DNA from: Burkholderiaceae bacterium
Lineage (GTDB): Bacteria > Pseudomonadota > Gammaproteobacteria > Burkholderiales > Burkholderiaceae_E
Assembly (NCBI GenBank): GCA_024235875.1
Contig: JACKLP010000012.1
Location: 19,403 to 83,402, forward strand
DNA: 64,000 bases
Direction of reading: 5' to 3'
Shown here: piece after piece, positions 1-8,669 of the stretch
How the letters are laid out: each line of letters begins with the position of its first letter
Numbering within the stretch: the stretch's first letter is position 1
Notes under the pieces: model-generated
Told to the model about the DNA's origin: nothing
Databases searched by the model: none
Seen by the model: the letters and a program-made list of their open reading frames with translations, nothing else
Translations under genes and position numbers: made by a program

Positions 1-1
1 G

Positions 2-160
2 GCCTTCATGCACTCGATCGAGGCGCGTACGCCGATGGGCCGCTGGGCCCAGCCCGACGAGATCGCGGACCCGGTGCTGTTCCTCGGCTCGAACGCGGCC
101 CGATTCGTGACCGGGGTGGTGCTGCCGGTCGACGGCGGCTACCTGGCGGCCGGAAGCTGA
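2..160 (+). CDS. SDR family oxidoreductase, C-terminal fragment
   Basis: The last 52 residues of a short-chain dehydrogenase/reductase; the gene begins outside the window. The visible part has the typical SDR ending: an arginine-containing loop, a PDEIADPVLFL helix (about fragment residues 19-29), then the VTGVVLPVDGGY strand that closes the Rossmann fold. The Ser/Tyr/Lys active site lies upstream and cannot be checked. It is on the same strand as fabA with 76 bases between, so it may or may not share its transcript. Substrate cannot be inferred from this piece; a FabG-type reductase is only one possibility. Confidence 0.85.
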   Translation, partial: AFMHSIEARTPMGRWAQPDEIADPVLFLGSNAARFVTGVVLPVDGGYLAAGS

Positions 161-236
161 TCGCGGGAACGCGCGCGAATTTCCGTATCATGGCGGCTTT
201 AGCGCCGGCACCGACGACAAACCAGGCCAAGGCCCG

Positions 237-758
237 ATGCAATTCACACCAAAGGCACAGTACAACTACGACGAACTGCTGGAGTGCGGTCACGGCCGGC
301 TGTTCGGCCCCGGAAACGCGAAGCTGCCGCTACCTCCGATGCTGATGTTCGATCGGATCACCGCGATCTCGTCGACCGGCGGGGCCTTCGACAAGGGTTT
401 CGTCGAAGCCGAGTTCGATATCCGCCCGGACCTGTGGTTCTTCGACTGCCATTTCGAAGGCGATCCCGTCATGCCGGGATGCCTCGGTCTCGATTCGCTG
501 TGGCAGATGCTCGGCTTCTTTCTCGGCTGGATCGGCGCGCCCGGCTCGGGGCGTGCGCTCGGTCTCGGACAGCTCAAGTTCACCGGGCAGATCCTGCCCG
601 AGACTCGCCTGGTGCAATACCGCGTCGACATGAAGCGCGTGATCAATCGTCGGCTGGTCCTCGGGGTCGCCGACGGCGCGGTGCGCGCGGACGGCAAGCT
701 GATCTACGAAGCCAGTGACCTCCAGGTCGGGTTGTTCAAGAATCCGAATGCCGCCTGA
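237..758 (+). CDS. fabA: 3-hydroxydecanoyl-[acyl-carrier-protein] dehydratase/isomerase
   Basis: Bifunctional enzyme of type II fatty acid synthesis: it dehydrates 3-hydroxyacyl-ACP and isomerises trans-2- to cis-3-decenoyl-ACP, the branch point for unsaturated fatty acids. The protein is 173 residues, the normal FabA length. The hot-dog-fold active site is clear: His72 in HFEGDPVMPG and Asp86 in GCLGLDSLWQ match the E. coli His/Asp pair. The start at ATG 237 leaves the usual short N-terminus before the conserved YDELLECGHGRLFG segment. fabB follows after 24 bases, the usual partner for unsaturated fatty acid synthesis, so the two are probably one transcript. Confidence 0.97.
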   Translation: MQFTPKAQYNYDELLECGHGRLFGPGNAKLPLPPMLMFDRITAISSTGGAFDKGFVEAEFDIRPDLWFFDCHFEGDPVMPGCLGLDSLWQMLGFFLGWIGAPGSGRALGLGQLKFTGQILPETRLVQYRVDMKRVINRRLVLGVADGAVRADGKLIYEASDLQVGLFKNPNAA

Positions 759-782
759 TCGCGCCCCGCAAGGAGCACTGAC

Positions 783-2027
783 GTGAATTCCCCCCTCGAA
801 TTGCGCCGAGTCGTCATCACCGGCATCGGCATCGTTTCGTGCATCGGGCTCGACCAGAGCCAGGTGCTGGCCTCGCTGCGCGACGGCCGCTCGGGCATCG
901 TCGCGATGCCCGAGTACACCGAGCTGGGCTTTCGCAGCCAGATCGCCGGTCGCCCCGAGATCGACCTGGATGCGGCCGTCGACCGGCGATTGCGCCGCTT
1001 CATGGGCGACGGGGCCGCTTACCTGCACCTGTCGATGGAGCAGGCGATCGCGGATGCCGGCCTTGCGCCGACCGAGGTGTCGAACGAGCGCACCGGCATC
1101 GTGGTCGGCTCGGGCGGACCCTCCACGCGCAACCAGATCGAGGCCGCGGCGATCGCGAAGGCGCGCGGCCCCAAGCGCGTCGGCCCGTACATGGTCCCGC
1201 GCTGCATGTCGTCGACCACATCGGCCACCGCCGCCACGAATTTCCACATCAAGGGGGTCAACTACTCGATCTCTTCGGCCTGTTCGACCTCGGCGCACTG
1301 CATCGGGCACGGCGCCGAGTTGATCCAGTGGGGCAAGCAGGACATCGTCTTTGCCGGCGGCGGTGAGGAACTCGACTGGACCTTGTCGGTGCTCTTCGAT
1401 GCGATGGGCGCGATGTCCTCGAAGTACAACGATCGCCCGGCGACGGCCTCGCGTCCCTACGACGCGAACCGGGACGGCTTCGTGATCGCGGGCGGCGGCG
1501 GGCTGGTCGTGCTCGAGGAACTCGGCCACGCCCGGGCGCGCGGCGCGAAGATCTATGGCGAGGTCACCGGCTACGGGGCCACGTCCGACGGGGCCGACAT
1601 GGTCGCCCCGAGTGGCGAAGGGGCCGTGCGCTGCATGCGAAGCGCGCTCGCCACGGTGCAAACGCCGGTCACCTATATCAACAGCCACGGCACCAGCACG
1701 CCAGCCGGCGACATCACCGAGCTCGATGCGATCCGTACCGTCTTCGATCGTCCCGACGAGCAGTTGCCGCCCATCTCGTCGACCAAGTCGATGACCGGGC
1801 ACTCGCTGGGCGCCACCGGGGTCCAGGAGGCCATCTACTGCCTGCTGATGATGCAGCACGGCTTCGTCGCGCCCAGCATCAACATCGAGACGCTCGACGA
1901 GGGCGTCGGCGCGATCCCGATCGCGCGCGAGCGCATCGACGACGTGACGCACCAGACGATGTTGTCGAACAGCTTCGGCTTCGGGGGCACCAACTGCACG
2001 CTGGCGCTTTCGCGCTTCGAGGCCTGA
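783..2027 (+). CDS. fabB: beta-ketoacyl-ACP synthase I
   Basis: Condensing enzyme that elongates acyl-ACP with malonyl-ACP and is needed to extend the cis-3-decenoyl-ACP made by FabA. It is 414 residues with a GTG start, just after an AAGGAGCACTGAC ribosome-binding region. The thiolase-fold triad is visible: Cys167 in ACSTSAHC, His302 in SHGTSTPAGD and His340 in TGHSLGATG, with Lys335 nearby. The N-terminal RVVITGIGIVS and C-terminal NSFGFGGTN motifs are intact. The direct fabA-fabB order favours FabB over FabF. fabI starts one base after the stop, implying cotranscription. Confidence 0.96.
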   Translation: MNSPLELRRVVITGIGIVSCIGLDQSQVLASLRDGRSGIVAMPEYTELGFRSQIAGRPEIDLDAAVDRRLRRFMGDGAAYLHLSMEQAIADAGLAPTEVSNERTGIVVGSGGPSTRNQIEAAAIAKARGPKRVGPYMVPRCMSSTTSATAATNFHIKGVNYSISSACSTSAHCIGHGAELIQWGKQDIVFAGGGEELDWTLSVLFDAMGAMSSKYNDRPATASRPYDANRDGFVIAGGGGLVVLEELGHARARGAKIYGEVTGYGATSDGADMVAPSGEGAVRCMRSALATVQTPVTYINSHGTSTPAGDITELDAIRTVFDRPDEQLPPISSTKSMTGHSLGATGVQEAIYCLLMMQHGFVAPSINIETLDEGVGAIPIARERIDDVTHQTMLSNSFGFGGTNCTLALSRFEA

Positions 2028-2028
2028 C

Positions 2029-2889
2029 ATGACAGGGATCGCCACGACGGGCACCGCGGCGCTGATGCAGGGCCGGCGTGGCCTGGTGATGGGCGTGGCC
2101 AACGAGCGCTCGATCGCCTGGGGCATCGCGCGAGCCTTGCGCGCACAGGGCGCCGAGCTCGCGTTCACCTACCAGGGCGACGCGATGCGCAAGCGCGTCG
2201 ATCAGCTCGCCCGGACGGCGGGCTCCGATCTCGTGCTCGACTGCGACGTCGAGCACGAGGACTCCATCGACGCGACCTTCGACGCGATTCGCGCGCACTG
2301 GGGCGCGCTGGACTTCGTCGTGCACGCGATCGCGCACTCGAGCCGCGACGAGCTCCAGGGCCGATACCTCGACACGACGCTGGCGAACTTCCTGCACACG
2401 ATGCACGTGTCGTGCTACTCGTTCACGTCGGTGATGCGACGCGCCGCCGCGCTGATGGCGCCAGGCGGCGCTGCCATCACGCTCAGCTACTACGGCGCCG
2501 AGAAAGCGATGCCCAACTACAACGTGATGGGCGTGGCCAAGGCGGCCCTCGAGGCATCGACGCGCTACCTGGCCGCAGACCTCGGCCCGCAGGGGATTCG
2601 CGTCAACGCCGTGTCGGCCGGACCGATGCGCACGCTCTCGGGCGCCGCGATCGGCGGGGCGCGGGCGATCTTCCGCTACAACACGCTGGCGGCGCCCTTG
2701 CGCCGTGCGGTCGAACTCGACGAGCTGGGCGGGACCGCCGTCTACCTGCTCTCGGACCTGGGCGGTGCGGTGACCGGCGAGATCCATCATGTCGACTGCG
2801 GGTTCAGCGCGCTGGGGATGCCGCAGAACCTGGGCGAGGTGCTCGCGGCGATGGGGCCCGCCGGGCCAACGGGGGCCCAGGGGGCCTGA
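2029..2889 (+). CDS. fabI: NADH-dependent enoyl-ACP reductase
   Basis: Catalyses the last reduction in each fatty acid elongation cycle (trans-2-enoyl-ACP to acyl-ACP). It is an SDR-superfamily enzyme of 286 residues, slightly longer than usual because of about 12 extra N-terminal residues. FabI hallmarks are GLVMGVANERSIAWGIA (about 18-34) for nucleotide binding and the wide Tyr-x6-Lys pair Tyr164/Lys171 in YNVMGVAK, preceded by a second tyrosine at 155. The SAGPMRTLSGAAI segment and the C-terminal GEIHHVDCGF also fit. The fabB stop and this ATG are separated by one base, so the two are translationally close. Confidence 0.95.
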   Translation: MTGIATTGTAALMQGRRGLVMGVANERSIAWGIARALRAQGAELAFTYQGDAMRKRVDQLARTAGSDLVLDCDVEHEDSIDATFDAIRAHWGALDFVVHAIAHSSRDELQGRYLDTTLANFLHTMHVSCYSFTSVMRRAAALMAPGGAAITLSYYGAEKAMPNYNVMGVAKAALEASTRYLAADLGPQGIRVNAVSAGPMRTLSGAAIGGARAIFRYNTLAAPLRRAVELDELGGTAVYLLSDLGGAVTGEIHHVDCGFSALGMPQNLGEVLAAMGPAGPTGAQGA

Positions 2890-2964
2890 CGGGCGGGCGC
2901 GGGGCCTCGCGCACGTGCCGGGCCACTCTGTTCGGATGGCCGATCCGGCGGCTAAACTCGATCC

Positions 2965-3501
2965 ATGAGCGCAGAACGGTCGAAAATGGCGACGCCGGCG
3001 GCGACGGCACGGGGCGCTGACGCGCCGCAGGCCGATCCGCCCGGCGCCCGCCTGGCCGACGCGATCGACGCACGCCTGGCCGACGCGGCGCGACAATGCC
3101 GGGCGCGCGGCGCGCAGCTCACGACGCAGCGACGCGAGGTGCTCGAACTGCTGCTGCGCCGCGGCGGCACGGCCAAGGCATACGACCTGCAAGACGACAT
3201 GCGGCAGCGCCATGGCCGCGTTGCGCCCACCACGATCTACCGCGCGCTCGATTTCCTGATGGCGCAGGGCCTGGTTCATCGGGTCGATGCGCTCAACACC
3301 TTCGTGGCCTGCAACGATGCCGAACATGCCGACCACCAGCCGCTGTTCCTGGTGTGCTCGAGTTGCCAGGCCGCCACCGAGCTGCACGACCACGCGATGG
3401 CCGCGGCGATCGCGCGCACGGTGCGCGCCGCCGGTGCCGGTTTTCGACAGACGGCGGTCGAGATCAAGGGGCAGTGCCAGCGCTGCCAGCAGGCCGACTG
3501 A
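2965..3501 (+). CDS. Fur-family metalloregulator, Zur-like
   Basis: A 178-residue winged-helix repressor of the Fur superfamily. The DNA-binding domain is seen around residues 50-100 (LTTQRREVLELLLRRGG, then VAPTTIYRALDFL). The C-terminal dimerisation domain has two CxxC pairs, CSSC near 131-134 and CQRC near 172-175, plus a His-rich stretch; this fits the structural zinc site and metal sensor of Zur. The first 35 or so residues are low-complexity and the true start could be further in. Zur controls zinc uptake genes in its family, but none is adjacent here. Fur, PerR or Mur are less likely given the layout of the cysteines and the E. coli Zur-like ending. Confidence 0.85.
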   Translation: MSAERSKMATPAATARGADAPQADPPGARLADAIDARLADAARQCRARGAQLTTQRREVLELLLRRGGTAKAYDLQDDMRQRHGRVAPTTIYRALDFLMAQGLVHRVDALNTFVACNDAEHADHQPLFLVCSSCQAATELHDHAMAAAIARTVRAAGAGFRQTAVEIKGQCQRCQQAD

Positions 3502-3561
3502 ATCCCCGGCGGTGCCACCGGCGCCGATCGCGAGCCGCATACAGAACCAAGGAGCGATCAC

Positions 3562-4383
3562 ATGAGTAACGAACGATCCCCGGCGATATCGCTGAGCGTC
3601 GAGAACGGCGTGGCGGTCATGAGCATGAACCGACCCCGGCAGCGCAATCCGTTCACCGAGGAATTCATCGCCGACTTCCGGCGTTGCCTCGACGCGATCG
3701 AGGCCGATGCGCAGGTCGGCGCCGTGGTGCTGATCGGCGCCGACGGCGTGTTCAGCGCCGGTGGCGACGTCAAGGGCATGGTCGAGCGTATCGAGCAGGG
3801 TGGGGCGAGTGCCGCCGACATCCGGCGTCGCATGTACGGCCTGCATGAATGGATCCAGCGTTTCCGCACCCTGGAGCGGCCGGTGATCGCGGCCGTCGAC
3901 GGCCCGGCGTTCGGCGGCGGCCTCGGGCTCGCGTTGATGGCCGACTTCGTGTTGTGCACGCCGCGCGCGCAGTTCTGCGCCGTGTTCGCGCGCATCGGCC
4001 TGGTGCCCGACGTCGGCCTGTTCTACACCCTGCCGCGCATGGTCGGCCTGCAACGTGCCAAGGAACTGATGGCGACGGCGCGCGTCGTCGATGCCGATGA
4101 GGCGCGCGCGCTCGGGCTGGTCATGGAGATCCACCCGGCCGAGGCCTTGCGCTCGGCGGCACTCGAGATGGCCGGGCGGCTGTGCGAGGCCAATCCGGTC
4201 GCGTTCGCGATCACCAAGCGACTGACGAACCAGTCCTTCGACATGGACGTCAACGCGCTGATCGAGGCCGAGGCCGCCGCACAGGGCATCTGCATGGCTA
4301 CCGGGTATCACGCCGACGCGGTGCGTCGGTTTCGCGACAAGCAGCCGCTGCGCTTCGTCTGGCCGCAGCCGCCTCGGACCTAG
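3562..4383 (+). CDS. enoyl-CoA hydratase/isomerase (crotonase family, PaaG-like)
   Basis: A 273-residue crotonase-fold protein acting on acyl-CoA thioesters. The oxyanion-hole segments are present: FSAGGDVKGM around residues 63-72 and GPAFGGGLGLAL around 114-125. At the catalytic region it reads FARIGLVPDVG, with an Asp after the Pro but no glutamate at the usual hydratase position. That pattern fits delta3,delta2-enoyl-CoA or PaaG-type isomerases better than a classical hydratase. A GGAGCGATCAC ribosome-binding site precedes ATG 3562. The gene is 60 bases after the Zur-like gene and may be independent of it. Its substrate is unknown. Confidence 0.88.
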   Translation: MSNERSPAISLSVENGVAVMSMNRPRQRNPFTEEFIADFRRCLDAIEADAQVGAVVLIGADGVFSAGGDVKGMVERIEQGGASAADIRRRMYGLHEWIQRFRTLERPVIAAVDGPAFGGGLGLALMADFVLCTPRAQFCAVFARIGLVPDVGLFYTLPRMVGLQRAKELMATARVVDADEARALGLVMEIHPAEALRSAALEMAGRLCEANPVAFAITKRLTNQSFDMDVNALIEAEAAAQGICMATGYHADAVRRFRDKQPLRFVWPQPPRT

Positions 4384-4433
4384 CACGGACCGGGCAAGGT
4401 CGCGATGGCAGGCGATCGGAGGCGGGGTCTCGC

Positions 4434-5432
4434 ATGAACGCGCACGAGTTGCACGAGGCCGTCGAACGCGGAGACGATCAGGCGCTGCTGGGGCTCTACC
4501 GGCACCATCTGGACGACCTGCGCAAGCGGCACCTGTCCACGTCGATCCTTGGCTACAAGAGCCTTTCGCATGCCGAGCGACTGCCGGACGGGCCGGTGTT
4601 GCTGTCGATCACCGGCCCGAGCTTCTCCAAGCTGGTGGCCAGCGGACGCCGCCAGGATGCGAAGGTCTCGGCGCCCGCGAAGCGGCAGCCCGACACGGTA
4701 CGGGACCTCAAGCGGCTGGCGTCCTACCTGGTAGACATCTGGCCGCTCAGGATGCGCGAGCTGGTCGCGGGCGAGTCCGCGCGCGACGAACACGCGCTCT
4801 ACGCGGCCTGGGTCAAGGCAGTGCGATCGGGCCCGGGCCAGCAGCAGCGCCTGGCCGAGATCGCCGCCGGCGTCTATGCGATCTATCGACCCAGCGTCTC
4901 CTTCCCGGGTCGATGCCTGCTCGGCATGCTGGTTCTCTACCGGATGCCCGGTGGCGTTCTCGCCTCGTATGAGTCGAACCGGATGGGCGAGCGGGAACGG
5001 GATCCGGACGGCGACATCACGATGCTGGCGATCGACGAGGTCTATGACGGCTACGCGCTGCGCAAGACCGGCAACCTGATCGTGCTCAGCTTCGAACGCT
5101 CGAGCGGAGAGCAGCAGATGGCGGTGCTCGCGCTGGCGAACGACGACGACGTCAAGTACACCCACGTGATGGACGGCTCGTATGTCGGCATCATGCGGGT
5201 GACCGGCGTGACGACGCGGCCCGTGGTCCTGCTTCGCCAGGGCGATTGCCCGCAGCCGATGGCCGACCTCGCCGCGCTGGAGAATTTTCTTTCGACCGAT
5301 CCGGTCGCCGCCAGGCTGCAGTCCAGACTGGGCACCTTGGGCTGGCAGGAACTGCCCGACATCGTTCGTGCGCGCCTCGCCTCGGCGCGCAGGAACCTGA
5401 CCAACGTCTCCCCGGAAGGCGGCAGCACCTAG
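4434..5432 (+). CDS. conserved-looking protein of unknown function (332 aa)
   Basis: I do not recognise this family. ATG 4434 is preferred because it follows a purine-rich GGAGGCGGGG stretch and gives a 332-residue protein. The N-terminal 60 residues are charged and helical; a basic segment follows (about 75-100, rich in Lys/Arg), then a hydrophobic stretch near 160-175 (RCLLGMLVLYRM) that is too short and polar to be a clear membrane helix. The C-terminal half alternates beta-like strands (TMLAIDEVYDGYALRKTG, LIVLSFER, MAVLALAN), suggesting a folded sensory or ligand-binding module. No signal peptide is apparent. It sits 50 bases after the crotonase gene and 329 bases before the VirD4-like gene. 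Codon use (strong G/C at third positions) supports real coding. Confidence 0.75.
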   Translation: MNAHELHEAVERGDDQALLGLYRHHLDDLRKRHLSTSILGYKSLSHAERLPDGPVLLSITGPSFSKLVASGRRQDAKVSAPAKRQPDTVRDLKRLASYLVDIWPLRMRELVAGESARDEHALYAAWVKAVRSGPGQQQRLAEIAAGVYAIYRPSVSFPGRCLLGMLVLYRMPGGVLASYESNRMGERERDPDGDITMLAIDEVYDGYALRKTGNLIVLSFERSSGEQQMAVLALANDDDVKYTHVMDGSYVGIMRVTGVTTRPVVLLRQGDCPQPMADLAALENFLSTDPVAARLQSRLGTLGWQELPDIVRARLASARRNLTNVSPEGGST

Positions 5433-5761
5433 GAGTCTGGGCGGCTCGGGAAAGTCGCTTGACTTCATCGCGGCCTCGGGAAACTCGACCGGCCTTCGCG
5501 CCGCCGCCGAGCCCGCGGCGACGTCCGAGGCGTGTGGCGGTGATGCTGCATTGCAGCGATTTTCTCGACGAATGCCCAGTGTCCCGGGAAATCGCGTTTC
5601 CACGCAGTGCAGCACAAGATCGAATATCGCTGCCGTCAGTCGCCATGGTTTCCGTGCACTCGCGCCACCTCCTCGGCTAACGTGGCCGGCCCAGCCTTCG
5701 CGCGGCGCGCATACCCTCGCCGTCGCCCGAGCTTCCGTCACCACCCCCGTCGGAGACCCAC
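5433..5761. other. 329-base intergenic region without a supported gene
   Basis: Separates the unknown protein from the VirD4-like gene. I found no convincing open frame with good start and codon use. It contains a near-palindrome GCTGCA-T-TGCAGC at 5545-5557 and a related GCAGTGCAGCAC at 5604-5615, similar in style to TGC-rich operators but unassigned. No clear sigma70 promoter or T-tract terminator was seen. Confidence 0.5.
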
Positions 5762-7222
5762 ATGACCGAGCCCCTGGATCCCCCGTTTCCCCGCTTGCGA
5801 CTGGTCGCGGGCACCGGTTTCGTTTGCGCCGATCGAAATCGGGCAGGCAATGACCCGGCATTCTGGGCTCGGCCCGTCGCCGCAAGCGATGGCGATTGCG
5901 CGTTGCCCGGAAGCGGGGCGGCCGAGGATGTCGGCCTGCTGCTCGGACATCGCCCGCGTCCGCGTGTCGCACCCTCGCGCCCGGCCGGCTTTCTGTCACG
6001 ACTCGATGCGCCCCCGTCGGAAGCGCCGCCCGAGTCGGACTCGATTCGCGACGACGGCGAGTCGCATCTGCTTTGCATCGCGCCGACCGGGGCCGGCAAG
6101 GGCCGCTCGGTGCTCATCCCGAACCTGCTGAACTACCCCGGCTCGTGCATCGTGGTCGATCCCAAGGGCGAGGCCGCCCGCATCACGGCCGGCTATCGCC
6201 GAAGCCTCGGCCAACGAACCGCCGTCATCGCGCCTTTCGATGTCGGCAACACCGAAGCGCTGAACCCCTTCGACCTGTTCGATCTGCCCGACACCGATCC
6301 GGTCGACGCAGCCTACGAACTCACCGGCCTGCTCGGCCGCGGCGTACAGGCCGAGAGTGGTCACCACCTGTTCTGGGACGTGAATGCGAACATGCTGATC
6401 CGTGGCGTGATGCTGGCGATCCGACACACGCTGCCGCGCGAGGAACACACCCTGGCCACGCTCAATGCCTGGCTTTCGGACGACGATCTCGCCTATCGCC
6501 TGGCGGTCTTCCTCGAGCAGCACAAGGCCGGCGCACCCGCCGCGTGCGTACGCGATCTCTGCGGGTATCTCCACCATGCCGAGCGGGTGCGCGAGGACGT
6601 GCTCTCTACCGCGATGACCCGCCTCGACATCTTCGCCTCGGCCGGTGTGCAGCGTGCCACCGGCCCGTCGACGGTAAGGCTCCAGGACCTGCTCGACGAT
6701 CGTCCGATGACGCTCTATCTGGTTCTGCCGGCCGAGAAGCTCTATTCGCACGGCCGCCTGCTGCGTCTTTGGCTGGCTGTGCTGCTCGGCGCGTTGCTTC
6801 GTCGCTCGCGTCTACCTCGGCACAAGACGCTGGTGATGATCGACGAATGCGCGGCGCTTGGCGAGCTGGATTCCCTGCGAACGCTGGTGTGCCTGATGCG
6901 TGGCTTCGGCGTGCGTTGCGCGATGTTCTTCCAGGACGCATCGCAGCTTCGCCGTCTCTATCCGCAGGACTGGTCGACGATGATCAACAACACCATGGTC
7001 CAGACCTTCGGCACGCGCTCGATGCTGGCCTCGCGCGAGCTCGATGATCTGCTCGGGCTCGGAGACGCGCGCGCCGCGCTGCGTGTGCCAACGGGCATGC
7101 AGATGCTATGCCTGCCTGGCCGCGAGCCAGTCGTTTGCGAGCGCTTCGACTACCTCCGCGACGCGAGCTTCGTCGGGCGCTATGCGCCGGACTCGATGCG
7201 CGCCGGTCCGCAGGCGTCGTGA
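5762..7222 (+). CDS. VirD4/TraG-like ATPase, apparently soluble, orphan
   Basis: A 486-residue member of the type IV coupling protein family, ATPases that bring DNA or protein substrates to conjugation channels. Walker A reads APTGAGKGRS (about 107-116), followed by the family-typical NLLNYPGSCIVVDPKGE segment. Walker B is LVMIDECAALG (about 357-367), and a QDASQLRRLYP motif follows near 392. Unlike classical VirD4 (600-700 residues with two N-terminal transmembrane helices), the first 100 residues are Pro/Arg-rich with no membrane helix. No relaxase, VirB or other transfer gene is nearby. A GGAGACCCAC site precedes the ATG. It could be a remnant of an integrated element or a repurposed soluble homologue. 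Confidence 0.88.
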   Translation: MTEPLDPPFPRLRLVAGTGFVCADRNRAGNDPAFWARPVAASDGDCALPGSGAAEDVGLLLGHRPRPRVAPSRPAGFLSRLDAPPSEAPPESDSIRDDGESHLLCIAPTGAGKGRSVLIPNLLNYPGSCIVVDPKGEAARITAGYRRSLGQRTAVIAPFDVGNTEALNPFDLFDLPDTDPVDAAYELTGLLGRGVQAESGHHLFWDVNANMLIRGVMLAIRHTLPREEHTLATLNAWLSDDDLAYRLAVFLEQHKAGAPAACVRDLCGYLHHAERVREDVLSTAMTRLDIFASAGVQRATGPSTVRLQDLLDDRPMTLYLVLPAEKLYSHGRLLRLWLAVLLGALLRRSRLPRHKTLVMIDECAALGELDSLRTLVCLMRGFGVRCAMFFQDASQLRRLYPQDWSTMINNTMVQTFGTRSMLASRELDDLLGLGDARAALRVPTGMQMLCLPGREPVVCERFDYLRDASFVGRYAPDSMRAGPQAS

Positions 7223-7248
7223 CCGGCCCGCGCCTGGCTCGCTCGCGC

Positions 7249-7914
7249 TCAGCCGTCTGCCGGGTACTGGGAGCGGACGATCTCGCCACGCTCGATCAGG
7301 CACTGGCGATCGAGGAGGCGGTTGGCATGGTTGAGTTCGGATTGAGCGATCAGGATGGCGCGTTTCTCGCCCTGCAGGTTGGCGATCACTTCGCTGATCC
7401 GCTGGGACAGCGCGGGTGCCACGCCCTCGAAAGGCTCGTCCAGCAGCAGCAGCCGGCTGCCGGCGACCAGTGCCCGGCCGAGCGCGACGAGCTTTTGCTG
7501 GCCACCCGAGAGCTGGAGCGCCTTGCGCTCGCGCATCTCGAGGAGTTCGGGCATCAGCTGATAGACCAGGTCGAGCGAACGCCTGGCGTCGATCGCGCGG
7601 TTGGCCCATGCCGGCACGAGCATGTTCTCTTCGACCGTGAGCAACGGCACCAGGCGCCGATCCTCGGGCATGAAGCCAAAGCCGAGCGCCGCCCGCCGGT
7701 CGGGCGAGATGCCCGCGAGCGCCTGGCCGTCGAAATGGATGCTGCCCGCGCTGGGCCTGGCGAGCCCCATGATGGTCCGAATCACGGTCGTCTTGCCGGC
7801 ACCATTGCGACCGATCAGGCCCACCCGTTCCCCGGGTCCGACGTCGAGGTCGATGCCGCGCAGGATGGGGGCTGCCTGGATCGTGACTTCGATCGACTTC
7901 AGCGATAGCGTCAT
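7249..7914 (-). CDS. livF: branched-chain amino acid-type ABC transporter ATPase LivF-like
   Basis: Cytoplasmic ATPase of a HAAT (Liv-type) importer, 221 residues. Walker A is GRNGAGKTT (35-43), the signature is LSGGQQKLVALGRAL (about 131-145) and Walker B is LLLLDEPFEGVAP, all typical of LivF, which is shorter than LivG. Its start codon overlaps the end of the livG-like gene by 4 bases (ATGA type), indicating translational coupling. It is the last gene of a five-gene minus-strand operon. The transported substrate is not defined by the ATPase; related systems carry amino acids, urea, amides or aromatic acids. Confidence 0.93.
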   Translation of the reverse strand: MTLSLKSIEVTIQAAPILRGIDLDVGPGERVGLIGRNGAGKTTVIRTIMGLARPSAGSIHFDGQALAGISPDRRAALGFGFMPEDRRLVPLLTVEENMLVPAWANRAIDARRSLDLVYQLMPELLEMRERKALQLSGGQQKLVALGRALVAGSRLLLLDEPFEGVAPALSQRISEVIANLQGEKRAILIAQSELNHANRLLDRQCLIERGEIVRSQYPADG

Positions 7915-8669
7915 GCGCCCCCTCCGGTCACATAGCGCTTTACCTCCGGATCGGAAAGCACCGCCTCCGGGGCATCGTTCGCAATGATGCGACCGGCATA
8001 GAAGGCAAGCACCCGTTGCGAGTAACGCAGCACGATCTCCATGTCGTGTTCGACGAACAGGATGGTCACGTTGCGCCCGGTCAGGGCCTCGACGACGCGG
8101 TCCATGATCGGGAACTTCTCGTCGGCGGCCACGCCACTGGTCGGCTCGTCGAGCAGGATCAGCTCGGTGCGTCCCGCCATGGCCATCGCGATGTCGAGCA
8201 GCTTCTTCACGCCGCCGGGCAACTCGGCGATGCGGCGATCACGGAACTGCGCGATGCCGAAGCGCTCCAGCGTGGCCTCGGCATGCGATAGCGCGGCGCT
8301 CGAACGCGCCAGACGGAAGAAGCCCGGTGGCGTGTCGGCATTGATGGCTTCGGCCACCAGCATGTTGTCGAGGACAGTGAGACCGGTGCAGAGCTGCGCG
8401 ATCTGGAACGAGCGATGGATGCCCAGGCGGGCAATTCGCCGCGGGTCGAGCAGGGTGATGTCGTCGCCGTCGAACAGGATGCGGCCGCGCTCGGGCTTCA
8501 CGTAGCCGGTGACCATGTTGACGAAAGTCGTCTTGCCGGCGCCATTCGATCCGATCAGGCTGTAGATGGCGCCCCGCGGTACCGCCACATTGACATCGTC
8601 GGCGGCGACGACGGCGCCGAAGCGGCGGTGAATGCCCTCGGCTCGCAGGATCCAGTCCGCGCCGGTCAT
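7911..8669 (-). CDS. livG: branched-chain amino acid-type ABC transporter ATPase LivG-like
   Basis: Second ATPase of the Liv-type importer, 252 residues from the ATG at 8669, which overlaps the livM stop by 4 bases. Walker A is GSNGAGKTT (about 39-47). The signature region reads LPGGVKKLLDIAMAM, a LivG-like variant of LSGGQ, and Walker B is LILLDEPTSGVAADE. LivG proteins have the longer insertion seen here between Walker A and the signature. Membership of the operon is supported by overlaps on both sides. Confidence 0.93.
   Translation of the reverse strand: MTGADWILRAEGIHRRFGAVVAADDVNVAVPRGAIYSLIGSNGAGKTTFVNMVTGYVKPERGRILFDGDDITLLDPRRIARLGIHRSFQIAQLCTGLTVLDNMLVAEAINADTPPGFFRLARSSAALSHAEATLERFGIAQFRDRRIAELPGGVKKLLDIAMAMAGRTELILLDEPTSGVAADEKFPIMDRVVEALTGRNVTILFVEHDMEIVLRYSQRVLAFYAGRIIANDAPEAVLSDPEVKRYVTGGGA

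Noticed and set aside
330..4386. Very long open frames on the minus strand opposite fabA-fabB-fabI, the Fur gene and the crotonase gene (330-2168 and 1879-4386)
   Set aside because: They are Arg/His/Ala-rich mirror frames typical of high-GC DNA. The plus strand carries motif-bearing proteins throughout, so these are shadows.
5541..5615. PhaR-like operator (GCTGCATTGCAGC and GCAGTGCAGCAC)
   Set aside because: The palindromes are suggestive, but no phasin or polyhydroxyalkanoate gene is adjacent, so I keep it only as a note.
5762..7222. Integrative conjugative element
   Set aside because: Only the VirD4-like gene is present; no integrase, relaxase, attachment repeats or tRNA-associated junctions were seen around it.
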